Assembly: GCA_949358305.1 (NCBI GenBank)
Contig: OX442315.1
Span: forward strand, 35,304,427 to 35,368,426
DNA: 64,000 nt
Origin: Strigamia acuminata
Taxonomy: Eukaryota; Arthropoda; Chilopoda; Geophilomorpha; Linotaeniidae
Direction of reading: 5' to 3'
The position numbers and the translations under genes are program-made. Below are positions 22,661 to 33,183 of the stretch, in pieces. The stretch's first letter is position 1. Each line of letters starts with the position of its first letter. A model generated the notes under the pieces. The model saw only the letters and a program-made list of their open reading frames with translations, searched no databases and was not told the origin of the DNA.

Positions 22661-23692
22661 CTAGCTGTTATGGATGCAAGAAAACGAACACAAATGACAT
22701 TTGCATTGTTTTTCTCCAGTGTGAGTTAATAAATGAGATTTCAAGAGTGACAACTGGGTAAAGCAAAATAAACACAAATGACACTTGAATGGTTTTTCTC
22801 CCGTGTGGGTCCTCAAATGGAACTTTAGACCATTGGTGGAAGAAAAACACTTGCGACATTCGGGACATTCGAACGGTTTTTCACCAGTATGAGTCAACGT
22901 GTGCGCCCTTAATAACGGTTTGGTTTTGCACGAATAAGAACACAAATGACATTGGAATGGTTTTTCACCAGTGTGAGTCAACGTGTGCTTCGTCAACACA
23001 TCTTTGCGCTTGCAGGAAAAAGAACAGAAATTGCATTTGAATGGTTTTTCCGCCGAATGAACGACCGAATGCAGCTTCAAGCTGGTGCTTAGATTACAAG
23101 CGTACGAACACTTGTCGCATTTGAACGGCTTGTCGCTGTCGTGAGTCACCAGGTGTCTGTTCAACTTCCCGTTGGAGGAATAGAATGTAGAACAAAAATT
23201 GCATTTGAACGGTTTTTTCCCGGCGTGAATTGCCACGTGCTTTCTCAAACCGCCGGGTTGTTTGCAAGAGAAAGCACACAGGTGGCATTTGAATGGTTTT
23301 TCCTCGCTGTGGGTCCTCAGATGATCCTTCAAGTTCGCCTGGAAGTTGGTAGAATAAGAACACAAGTGGCACTTTACTAGTGTTTCTCCAGTATGAGTTT
23401 TCAAATGACGGTTTAGTTCGTTCTTTCGTTTGAAGGAAGACGGACACGATTCGCATTGGAACGGTCTTTCGCCGGTGTGGCTCATCATGTGGTAAGCCAA
23501 ATTCTTCACAACTCTGGTTTTGTATTCGCATAAGTTGCAATTGTACTCGGGTTGTTTGTTGTTTTTGATTCGTGGCGTTTCTCCCGAGTGTTTTGTTGAC
23601 ACGTGGCGTTTTAATGCCTGGATACTCTTGTACGCTTTGGTGCAAAGATCGCATTCGAACGACTTTTCTCCGGTGGGATTCATTACGCACCT
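22661..23692 (-). CDS. C2H2 zinc-finger gene ZNF-a (last finger cut by a stop)
   Basis: The main coding exon starts after acceptor TTTTTTAG near 23692, with the first ATG at 23683, and encodes 340 residues with eleven complete C2H2 fingers joined by TGEKPF-type linkers. The twelfth finger is cut by TAG: the copy at 48388 reads CAG (Gln) at the same place and completes the finger. Upstream are a long 5' intron, a noncoding exon ending at 24194 and a TATCGATA promoter. It is expected to be a nuclear DNA-binding protein; the target is unknown. There is no KRAB, BTB or ZAD domain in the visible exon. Confidence 0.8.
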   Translation of the reverse strand, partial: RCVMNPTGEKSFECDLCTKAYKSIQALKRHVSTKHSGETPRIKNNKQPEYNCNLCEYKTRVVKNLAYHMMSHTGERPFQCESCPSSFKRKNELNRHLKTHTGETLVKCHLCSYSTNFQANLKDHLRTHSEEKPFKCHLCAFSCKQPGGLRKHVAIHAGKKPFKCNFCSTFYSSNGKLNRHLVTHDSDKPFKCDKCSYACNLSTSLKLHSVVHSAEKPFKCNFCSFSCKRKDVLTKHTLTHTGEKPFQCHLCSYSCKTKPLLRAHTLTHTGEKPFECPECRKCFSSTNGLKFHLRTHTGEKPFKCHLCLFCFTQLSLLKSHLLTHTGEKQCKCHLCSFSCIHNS

Positions 23693-24193
23693 AAAAAAAA
23701 ATATATATAAAATATATATAAAATATATAAAATATAAAATCTGCTATTTTTGTCTGCAATTACAATTTCGGTTTTTAATTTACGGCTCATTTTGGAAAAT
23801 TTGTTTGAAAAAAAAAAAAAAAAAAAAAAAAAAGGCTTGTGAACATAAAATTAGTCTGAAAACTCTTCTAACTAGTAAATAGTAAATAGTAATCAAATCA
23901 AAAAATGTCTCTGACAAATGTGGATTATCCTTATGCGTAGATTAAGGTTACACACTCTGTATATACATTAATGAAGGCCATTGTACTTGTGTCTGTGTGC
24001 GCGCTTTAAAATGCCACTTTGACATGTGTGTGGGTGCCAAAAAAGGCCCTTTTTATGTTTCTGCGCCTAACAAGGTCATTTTTACACGTTTGCGCACCTA
24101 AAAAGGCCTTTTTTGTGGCTTGTGTTGACAAAGTTCATATTCTATAAATAGGGGTCCTGATACACGGATAAAGTTATTTTAACACAAAAATAC

Positions 24194-24395
24194 CTGTTTA
24201 GATGCTCACAACTCGGAAACTAGGGAATGTGGTCTTAGCAACAGCCAAGGAATGACCAAGGAATGTGGACGACGCAGTAAACACCGGATGAGATAATAAT
24301 GTCAACTTCGCGCCGATATTACGATATATATATCGATAAACATCGATACTTTAGTCGTATATCGATATTTTTCACAAAACGTGAGTATTTCGGAG
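24194..24395 (-). promoter_or_regulatory. Promoter and noncoding exon 1 of ZNF-a
   Basis: The block at 24302-24390 holds CGCCGATATTACGATATATA, TATCGATAAACATCGATA and a second TATCGATATTTTTCA. On the minus strand it precedes a conserved exon (GAGCATCTAAACAG, donor GTATTT) ending at 24194. The same arrangement recurs near 31.0, 34.7 and 50.0 kb. TATCGATA is the DREF/DRE box of Drosophila; binding here is inferred only. Confidence 0.6.
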
Positions 24396-24672
24396 TAAAA
24401 ACAGGAAATAAGTGGACATAAACAGGAAATTTGAATTTATCTTTATTTTTCAGCTGAACGGATAGAATCGGATGAGATGGTCGATGATTGACAGATATTT
24501 TGTTTCGTTTTAAGGCACAGCGGATCAGGATCGATTTTAATCGTCATTTCATTTAATAGAAGAAATTGTGAGGAAAGTTGACAAGAAAAATGAAGAAAAA
24601 TTGACTAAACTTCAAGAAAAAATTGAATTTTTTTGGCTACAAATTTGATTTTTTTAGCTAAAAATGTTCTAG

Positions 24673-25140
24673 CTAAAAATTGAATTTTTTATTTTCCATT
24701 CTCAGAAACGATATGTTACGCACACTTTTTATGTGCGCTTTCAATACGCGGCTTTGCCAGAAAGAACGAGAACAAGAATGACACTTAAATGGTGTTTCTC
24801 CAGTATGCGTCAACAAATGAGATTTCAAGTTTGTCGCGTAGGCAGAGCAGTAAAACAAATGACATTTGAATCGCTTTTCTCCAGTGTGAGTCAACAATTG
24901 AGTTTTTAAGCTTGCCGAGTAGGCAGAGCAAAAAGAACACAAATGACACTTGAACGGTTTTTCTCCGGTGTGTGTCAATAAATGATATTTTAAGTTAATC
25001 CAGTGGGCAGAGCGAAAGGAACACAAGTGACACTTGAACGGTTTTTCTCCGGTGTGAGTCAATAAATGAGATTTTAAGTTCGCTGGGTGGGCGGAGCAAT
25101 TAGAACAAAAGTGACACTTGAACCGTTTTTCTGCAGGTTC
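24673..25140 (-). pseudogene. Zinc-finger fragment ZNF-b
   Basis: The open frame runs from a stop near 25163 and has no ATG before 25062. From there it encodes 129 residues: about four further fingers, several degenerate. One finger has lost a Cys (KCHLFYCSAY), one has His to Gln (LKTQLLTH) where the copy at 50349 keeps His, and the last lacks its final His. No promoter or first exon was seen, so it is probably a 5'-truncated relic. Confidence 0.65.
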
Positions 25141-25800
25141 TCCAGTGTAGTGATCCTGGACTTTAATCTAATCTGACTCTATAATTAAACTAAACTCCAA
25201 AAACACCGCGACGGGATTTAATAATAATAATAGAGTAATACGTGAATTAAAACTAAAAAATACTCTAAACTTACTAATTAACACAAGGAATTGATTAACT
25301 TAATTTATAATTAAGCTAAAATGCAGGGCGAAAATTCAACAAAAAGACTGAATTTTCTCAAAACAAACGATCTTAATTTATTCTTTTATGTTGAATAAAC
25401 TATTAAAAACTTACATTAAATATTCCGAATATTATGATAAACTGTTAAAATTATACAAACATGACTAGGAATTAACTGATAAATAAAATTAGTAATGAAA
25501 TTGGAATGAGATATAAATGGCGTCGTCGGCGTTGTACTTCTCGTCGTTGACGTGGCGAATTCGCGCTGACTTCGTACGATTAACGACTCTTCTCTCAAAA
25601 AATGACGTCGTCGCTACTATCTTCGCACGACGACACGAATTCTCGACGTTCTCTTTGAATTCAAACTTCTTCGACCTCGCGTAACCCGAAAATGGCGGCG
25701 ACAGCTGGCTCGTCGACCTCGATTATCGCGATGATTCTTATGGCGATAACCAAACAATTTCGGTTTCTTTCTAAAACTTCCATTGTTTTTTTAATTTGTT
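25141..25800. other. Spacer between ZNF-b and AIRIM copy B
   Basis: AT-rich on the right of ZNF-b, then a GC-richer piece around 25512-25680 with one copy of the 90-bp unit that is doubled at 51275-51455. The plus-strand ORF starting at 25512 is short here. Confidence 0.4.
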
Positions 25801-25824
25801 ATCTTTTATACGTAAAACAAGCAT

Positions 25825-26924
25825 TCAAACAAATAAAGTGTAACCCTGAAAATAGGGTCAGCAAAATAAATATTTTACATTTATTGAATCAAATATTATT
25901 ACCTGTTGCTGAATTTCAAGATACACTTTTTCCAGAAATGGACAATTTCCTACTGAACGATTCTTCCAATTCATTCTAAAAATTACAAAATAAATAAAGA
26001 TATAAATAAAGAAAAAATCTGAATGTTGAACCTCAACAGATGGAGCATCATCCACTTCGTCCACGTTCAACTTAGCAAAAATCCTCATATTCTTCAAAAT
26101 ATCTATTTTGCGAGAAAAAAAAACCACATCAAATCATTAAACTTTACACAAATATTGTTTATTTACTAACTTTCGATTCTATCACTTCTCGAATTCCCTG
26201 GCCATTCAGTCATCAATCGCGGCGTCTCGTCACTCACGTCGTAACTCTCCACTAGAAGTTTCCTTAATAAATACCTAAATAAATTGCAAAAATTTAAAAA
26301 TTTGAAGAAATAAAGTACAATTTTAGAATTACTCATTTCTGTAGTAAAAATATAGTTCCTCCAGACAGAGAATCAGTTCGCTTACAGGCGGATAAACGCG
26401 ACGTGGCAATATAAATTCCGAAATTTCAAATAAATTGCAGTTTTTATTCCATACAATTACGCATTCTTCAAGTTTTCGCTTTATTTGTCTCACAATATCT
26501 TCCAAAGTTGATCTAAAAATAGACAAAAAGGAAATTTCATTAATTAAATCCAAAAATAATACGATTTTTAACATTATTACAGTGCTCGATTAATTACGAA
26601 AAGTTCTGCCGAAATTTTTACGCGTATGGTTTCTGTCAATCGACATCTGAGTTCTTCAGTATCGATAAAATTAAAATCAACGGGGTCGATTAATCTGACA
26701 CAGTTCCATTGATCCAGATGCGTCAAAAACGACCTAGAAGTGAAATGTTACGTTTAATTAGTAAATTCAAAAAAATATTAAACAATTAAAATTAAAACCT
26801 ACTTGATTGTATCGTAATTGTTGCTCAGACAAGCGTCCCATTGCTTTATCAAATTCTCCGTCAAAACATACGCAGCTTGAATACTTTTATAAACAAGTCC
26901 GAAAGCATGGTCTGCTGCCGCCAT
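25825..26924 (-). CDS. AIRIM: AIRIM (C1orf109) homologue, copy B
   Basis: Same exon order as copy A, about 7.35 kb to its right, with start at 26924. Exons 1-4 and their splice sites are preserved, including the diagnostic PPVSEL...YYRNE region. The donor between exons 5 and 6 is lost: copy A reads CAGAGTATTTTC and copy B reads CAGATTTTTTC. The former intron is now an open in-frame stretch (DFFFIYIFIYFVIF). The protein would therefore carry an insert of hydrophobic residues near its C-terminus, outside the conserved domain. The final exon ends in TGA at 25825, or the frame ends at 25858 if the last intron is retained. Confidence 0.6.
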
Positions 26925-29000
26925 ATTATGTTGGACTAACCTAGCGTGTCAGATGTGATGTCATTCTTCATGAATATCGCTAATTATTTGTTACAATTGT
27001 ATACGTCATTCTGTTGTTGACGAATGGCAAAAGAGGAACAAGTTCAAGATCAAGGTTCCAGCTTACTTGCTAGGTGTTGAATCATGGGTAATGTTTTCAT
27101 GGTTCTTGAAAATAGGGCTATTTTCCCCTTCATTTTCAATGAATAAAATCGAAATATTTCGTACCATTCGTGACACTTAACTTTGTTTCAGAAAATAAAT
27201 TAATTTGCAACAAAATTTATTTTTTTTTTTTGTATTTTACACTTGTGATTGTGACGGTCTAGCCCTTTTACACGATCAAAGGACGATAATGTTTCCAATA
27301 GATGGCGCTGTCCAATTTTAGCGGCAAATTCAAAGAACACTTAATTAAGCTGTTTTATATTAAACAGCATCCGCCGAACATCTTATATGCATTATAAATA
27401 TGTTTTAATACCATTTTCAGCAGTTGACAACATAATTCAATTGAATTATAGTGTAGGTTACATTCCCTCGTGGTTATGCAACCCAGATTGGATTAAACTC
27501 CCGGTCATGACACAACCCTTCCTTATGGGAAATATTTAGATTCAGTTCGATATTGAGATGACGAAATATCTATACCTGCGGCTTGATATTAATTGCACAT
27601 GGGGCAATAAATAGTTCGGTGCTATTTTTTAATGTACATTTTATTTTCCACAGTTTTCCAGGTTTGGCTGTCAAATTGTAAACAAATTGGCTCCAACCAT
27701 TTCCATCACTTGTTTCATGGTCCAAAATTATATCATTAATTTGACATGATCCAGAAGCGTGCAGTAAATTCCAGAACTCAGTTTAAAGTACTCACTCATA
27801 ACAAGATTTCCAATTACGAGTTGAGTAACTTTTGACGAAGAACTATTTTGAGGAACCAGTAACCGATATTATAACATGATAAATTGTATTTCAATTTACA
27901 TGTACATTTATCGCGAAATAATTCCACCATTGTTTAAAGACCCCTTTGTAATTATAATAATAATTACAAGCGATACAATGTGTGTGGCGATGCGGGATAA
28001 TAGTGAGTTTGCGGTTGCCAATTGCCAAGGTAGTCCCCTTAGCAGTGGACTGACCCAGTACAGGGAGGAGAGAGCCGAGTGGTGTGGTGAGGAGGAGATG
28101 TGAGGTGAGGTGAGAGGGAGAGAGGGAGAGAGGAGCGGTGACCACAGTAACCACCTGTGTGAACTCTGGTCTCCTCACCATTCACCACGGTAACGCTCAG
28201 TGGTATGGCGTTCTCCATACTGCATCCTCCAGGAGTGGCTGCGAGGGTCGTAGGTAAGTACTACAACATGAATGGTATGCTTGACCGACCTCGTCACCCA
28301 TGGGGCTCATGCCCTGTGTGTGACAGGTCGGTTGCCGGTGTGGTGTGCCTTATTGGCACCCCAGCAACGGGTGACGGGATTCTCCAACCTTTAGAGAACG
28401 ACATTAAAGGCGAACAACCAACAATGTGGAGTCTCCTAGTCTTATTTACGTGATTATTCGTCCCAAACCAGGCTAACCAGTCCCTGGGTTACACTGGCGA
28501 AGACCATACCAGTAACAATTGAGGGCCCTGTCCGAGATATTGAACTTGGAATTTTTTTTTGTGTCTGCCATTTTGTTTTGCTTTGTGTTTCAATTCTTTG
28601 TTACACTTTGCTTTACACTTTGGCTGGGCTCAATTGTGTTGTTTTCATTTACTTTATTTTTGGATTGTTGGTTAAATGCTTTTCGTGACTGAGGAATTTG
28701 AAAGGTATTATTTACCAGTCACTTTGGGTTTCAGAGTCCTAGTAGTGGGGGTCAAATGTTTTTTCATTTGAAGGTTATTGAATTGTATTTTTCTCAGTGC
28801 TGGTGTAGTTGAGGACTCTGAAATTATGTTCAGATGCACTGCAACCAACCAAAACATTTTGGTGTTTATTTCTGCGCTTGGTGGAAAAAGAACACAATCG
28901 GTATTTGAGGGGCCGTCCATAAATTATGTAACGCCTGGAGGGGGGGAGGGGGTTTCAAATTTTGTTACAGATTGTTACGACGGGGAGGGAGGGGTTCTTA
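26925..29000. other. Duplicated noncoding segment (copy of 19569-21660)
   Basis: Near-identical to the flank of copy A, including the LTR-like repeat (28041-28525) and a partial MITE-Z end (28912). A few indels occur, for example a missing stretch near 27350. No gene was recognised. Confidence 0.65.
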
Positions 29001-29164
29001 ATATTGTTACGTAACAAAAAGTGAAAATTTTACTTTTATTGTTTAATTTATTATTATTAATATTGTGTTTAATCGTTGTTTGATTTAATGATACAGAAGA
29101 AATTGTGAGGAAAGTTTACAAATAAAATGATTGGGTATACATAAAAATTAACTAATTTTCAAAA

Positions 29165-29372
29165 AAAAAAATTGGATTTTTTTAGCTAAAAAATGCATTT
29201 TTTAAGCTAAAAAATGGATTTTTTTAAGCTAAAAATTGGATTTTTTAAGCTAAAAATGGATTTTTTAAGCTAAAAAAGGATTTTTTAAGCTAAAAAAGGA
29301 TTTTTTAAGCTAAAAAAGGATTTTTTAAGCTAAAAAAGGATTTTTTAAGCTAAAAAAGGATTTTTTAAGCTT
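29165..29372. repeat. Minisatellite, about 20-bp unit
   Basis: Tandem copies of GGATTTTTTAAGCTAAAAAA. The last five or so are almost perfect, while the left ones vary. It runs directly into the 3' end of the zinc-finger pseudogene, whose frame reads into the repeat. Confidence 0.8.
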
Positions 29373-30370
29373 TTCTCCAGTGTGAGTCAACAAATGCCTT
29401 TTGAGGTTGCTGTTCTGAATGGAAGAATACGAACACAAATGACATTTGAATTGTTTTTCTCCAGTGTGAGTCAATAAATGAGAATTTAAATTCGCCAAAT
29501 GGGTGGAGCAATGAGAACACGAGTGACACTTGAATGGTTTTTCTTCAGTGTGAGCCAATAAATGAGATTTCAAGTTCGACGACTGGGCGCAGCAAAATGA
29601 ACACAAATGACACTTGTACGGTTTTTCCGCTGTGTGGGATTGCAAATGCCTTTTGAGGTGGCCGCTGTTGATAGAAGAATACCAACACAAATGACATTTG
29701 AATTGTTTTTCTCCGGTGTGTGTCAATAAATGAGTTTTCAAGTGACCCAACCGGGTGCAGCAATAAGAACAGAAATGACACTTAGAATGGTTTTTCTCCA
29801 GTGTGAGTCATTAAATGAGATTTAAAGTTTCCCATGTTGGCGGAGCAATGAAAACACAAGTGACACTTGAACGGTTTTTCTGCAAGTTCGCCAGCTGATT
29901 AGTTGGCACTTTCGTTTGAAGGTAAACGGACATGATTCACACTTGAACGGTCTTTCTCCAGTGTGATCCATCATGTGATACGCCAAATTTTTAACGATTT
30001 TGGTTTTGTATTCGCACAAGTTGCAATTGTGCTCGGGTTTGTCCTTTTTTTTGGTTTGGGGTTTTAGTGGGATTTCTTCTCCAGGGTGCTTTTTTGACAT
30101 GTGAAGTTTAATGCCGCGTTACTCTTGTACGCTTTGCTGCAAAGATGGCATTCGAATGGGTTCTCTCCTGTTTGGGTCGTTATGTGTGATTTTAACCTAT
30201 GCGTTTACAAGCGTACGAACACAAGTGGCATTTGTAAGGCTTTTCCATCGTCATGAACGGTTAAATGGCTTCCTTGTGACACGAATGACAAATCAATTGG
30301 CAGCTGATCAGGTGTCAGAGACCGTGTCTTCGCAGGTTGTTGATTTGGCAAATTTTGACTGCTCCTAAAT
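29373..30370 (-). pseudogene. Zinc-finger pseudogene ZNF-c
   Basis: Similar to ZNF-d but with several breaks: a TAA inside the first finger near 30190, a deletion that fuses two fingers near 29890-29900, and an extra base near 29784 that shifts the frame. The last five fingers (29750-29373) are open. An acceptor (TTTATTTAG) near 30367 and the promoter and first exon at 30942-31090 belong to it. Confidence 0.7.
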
Positions 30371-30525
30371 AAAAATTAAAAGCATTCATGAATGAAGGCA
30401 AAGCATGTGTAAGTCGTGTATGTGCCTGAAAAGGCCACATTGATTTGTGTAGTTTAGATGAAATGGTCATTTTCATGTGCGCGCCTAAAAAGGCCCTTTT
30501 TAGTGCTGTTTGATGTTATTAATTA

Positions 30526-30740
30526 CTAAAATAACGATAGATTGTATAAATGTTTTATATTCACACAATTGTGCTCGGGTTTGTCGGTTTTTGAGGGTTT
30601 TGTTGCCAGGTGGCATTTTAATCCCTGGCTGGTCTTGTACGTTTTGGTGCAAAGATGGCGGTCGAATGGCTTTTCGCCCGTGTGGTCCATCCTGTGTGCT
30701 TTTCCTGAGCTGTGATTTCGCAAGTTGATGATTGCACCTG
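30526..30740 (-). pseudogene. Zinc-finger exon fragment
   Basis: A short piece resembling the 5' part of the zinc-finger exon: HTGEKPF, then a degenerate first finger in which the first Cys is replaced (DRHLC), then the DKPEHNC linker. It lies in the intron region of ZNF-c and has no complete finger. Confidence 0.6.
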
Positions 30741-30941
30741 AAATTATGAACGAAAAGATGCATTTAAAGAAGGGGATTTTACAAAACGGAGCATTTTAAA
30801 CTGTGTGCGCCTAAAAAGTCAATTTTTCCATTGCCACGTTCATAAAAGGTCACTTTTTATGTCGTTTGATGTCATAATTAACAAAATAATGATATTGTGT
30901 AAACATAGGAGACCTGAACCGTGATCCCTGACCAAACATAC

Positions 30942-31090
30942 TTGTTTAGATGCTTATAACTCGAAAACGAAGGAGTGTGGACGTTGGAGTAACCACCGGA
31001 TGAGACAATGCCTACTTTGCGCCGATATTACGAAATTTATCGATAAACATCGATACTAGCCGAATATCGATATTTTTCATAAAACGATAT
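30942..31090 (-). promoter_or_regulatory. Promoter and noncoding exon 1 of ZNF-c
   Basis: Conserved exon (AAGCATCTAAACAA, donor GTATG) preceded on the minus strand by TATCGATA and CGATA boxes at 31018-31082. Confidence 0.55.
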
Positions 31091-31509
31091 TACTTCGGAG
31101 TAAAAACAGTAAATACTAGTAAATGGACATAAACGGAATAAGTTGTATGGGAAGTTTATTATTATTTATGCTCGATTATGATCGATTTTAACCGTTAATT
31201 GACTTAAGCGAGAATGGAAGAAATTTTGAGGAAGGTTTAGAGGAAAGACCATTGAGAATGAAGGAATATTGACTAATTTTGAAGAAAAAATTGGATTTTT
31301 TGCTGAAAATTGTTTTTATTTGTAAAAAAGTAAATTCTTTTCGGTGTTTGCTGCGATAAATTGAATTTTAGGTTAAAAATTGGTTTTATTGTGTACAAAA
31401 TTGAATGTTAGGTAAAGATTTGGTTTTATTGATTAAAATCTTGAATTTTTGTGGTAAAAAAATTGATGTGTTCATGCCAAAGAACAGAAATTTGAAATAA
31501 TCGAAAATG

Positions 31510-32268
31510 TTACGAACACTTTTCCATGTGTTTTTTTAATACGTCTCTACGCGCAAAACGGCGAGAACACGAATGGCACTCAAATGGTTTTTCTCCAGTA
31601 TGAGTCAACAAATGAGATTTTAAGGTCGATGAATGGGCGAAGCAAAATGAACACACATGACACTTGAACGGTTTTTCCGCTGAATGGGATCGTAAATGAG
31701 TTTTCAAGTGACCCTTCTGGGTACAGCAATAAGAACACAAATGACACTTGTATGGTTTTTCTCCGGTGTGAGTCAATAAATGAAATTTTAAGGTCGACGA
31801 ATAGCCAGTGCTGAAAGAACACAAATGACACTTGAATGGTTTTTCCGCCGAGTGGGATCGTAAATGACGTTTCAAGTTACATTTTTGGGTGCAGCAATAA
31901 GAACACAAATGACACTTGAATGGTTTTTCCGCCAAGTGGGATCGTAAATGACTTTTCAAGTGACCATTCTGAGTGCAGCAATAAGAACACAAATGACACT
32001 TGTAGGGTTTTTCTCCGGTGTGAGTCATCATGTGATATGCCAAACTTTGAACTATTTTGGTTTTATATTCGCACAAGTTGCAATTGTGCTCGGGTTTGTC
32101 CTTTTTTTTGGTTTGGGCTTTTAGTGAGATTTCTTCTCCAGGGTGTTTTTGAGACACGTGACATTTTAATGCCCGGTTACTCAAAAACGCTTTTATGCAA
32201 AGATGGCATTCGAATGGATTTTCTCCTGTGTGGCTCCTTATGTGTGATTTGTTAGGCTTTTCCATCAT
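31510..32268 (-). CDS. C2H2 zinc-finger gene ZNF-d (intact)
   Basis: 252 residues with eight C2H2 fingers; the last ends in a Cys-containing HMEKCS. Linkers are TGEKPY/F and SAEKPF. The exon begins after acceptor TTTTTTTAG near 32375, with a short 5' leader before ATG 32268. The first exon is 2.3 kb upstream at 34674 and its promoter starts at 34741. That promoter is split by gypsy-2, whose other side holds the remaining half at 47649. The intron contains three nested transposons. The ORF has no defects, but its normal expression is doubtful given the promoter insertion. Confidence 0.8.
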   Translation of the reverse strand: MMEKPNKSHIRSHTGENPFECHLCIKAFLSNRALKCHVSQKHPGEEISLKAQTKKKDKPEHNCNLCEYKTKIVQSLAYHMMTHTGEKPYKCHLCSYCCTQNGHLKSHLRSHLAEKPFKCHLCSYCCTQKCNLKRHLRSHSAEKPFKCHLCSFSTGYSSTLKFHLLTHTGEKPYKCHLCSYCCTQKGHLKTHLRSHSAEKPFKCHVCSFCFAHSSTLKSHLLTHTGEKPFECHSCSRRFARRDVLKKHMEKCS

Positions 32269-32450
32269 CGTAAACTTTTAAATGACTTCCATGAAAAACA
32301 AATGAATTGGCAGTTGATCGGGTTTCCAAGCCCGTGATTTCGCAAGTTGTTGATTTGGGAAATATTGATTACACCTAAAAAAAAATATACAAAATATTCA
32401 TTAACGAAGCCCAATGTACTTGTGTGTGCGCGCGCCTAAAAAGGCTAAAC

Positions 32451-33154
32451 TCTATTCCGAAAAGTACTTGAAATACTCCCATTGGTTGGGAGATTCATAA
32501 CACCAGCATAAATGCATTGCGAGAAATAGTTCCCAAAATGCAGCAATTAATTTGTTTATCAAGTTGATCGATTTGGTCTCACCGTGTATAATGCGGGGGG
32601 GGGGGAGGGTGCAACATTAGCAATTTTCGTCAACAAGATTTATAAATCTCTAGTTTTAAAAAAGATTTATGGATTTAAAGATTTATTTGGGATTTGTTGA
32701 TAGATTTATTGATTTATTAAAGATTTATTGATTTATTTCGAGATTTATTAATTTATTTTGAGATTTATGGATTTATTTCGAGATTTATGAATTTAATTTG
32801 AGATTTAGGGATTTAATCGAAATTTAGGGATTTATTTTGAGATTTAGGGATTTAGTCGAGATTTAGGGATTTAGGGATTTAGTCGAGATTTAGGGATTTA
32901 GGGATTTATTCGAGATTTGGGGATTTGTACAAGATTTAGGAATTTGTTTGAGATTTATTTGGGATTTAGCCAACCATCAACGAGATTTATAGCGATTGTC
33001 GGTCTCCTCAGTATAATGTCAGCAGCCATTTTGTGTATTTGTTGTGTTTGCATAGTGACGCACCAGGATTGGTTGACTCAGTCATGTGATTATAGTCAAC
33101 CACAATGTGACTCTCCCAACCAATGGAAGTATTTCAAGTACTTTTCGGAATAGA
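32451..33154. mobile_element. TIR element with minisatellite core
   Basis: Ends share ATTCCGAAAAGTACTTGAAA and CCATTGGTTGGGAGA as inverted repeats of about 45 bp. The core is a G run followed by the GATTTA tandem repeat. There is no transposase. Confidence 0.65.
32640..32965. repeat. GATTTA-rich minisatellite
   Basis: Irregular tandem copies of units such as GAGATTTAGGGATTTA and GAGATTTATGGATTTATTTC. Confidence 0.75.
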
Positions 33155-33183
33155 ATTGAAAACCTGGAGCTCCAAGTTCCAAG

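Noticed and set aside
23810-23835. Poly-A run as a retroposed mRNA tail
   Set aside because: No target duplications or processed gene beside it; a simple A run inside a zinc-finger intron.
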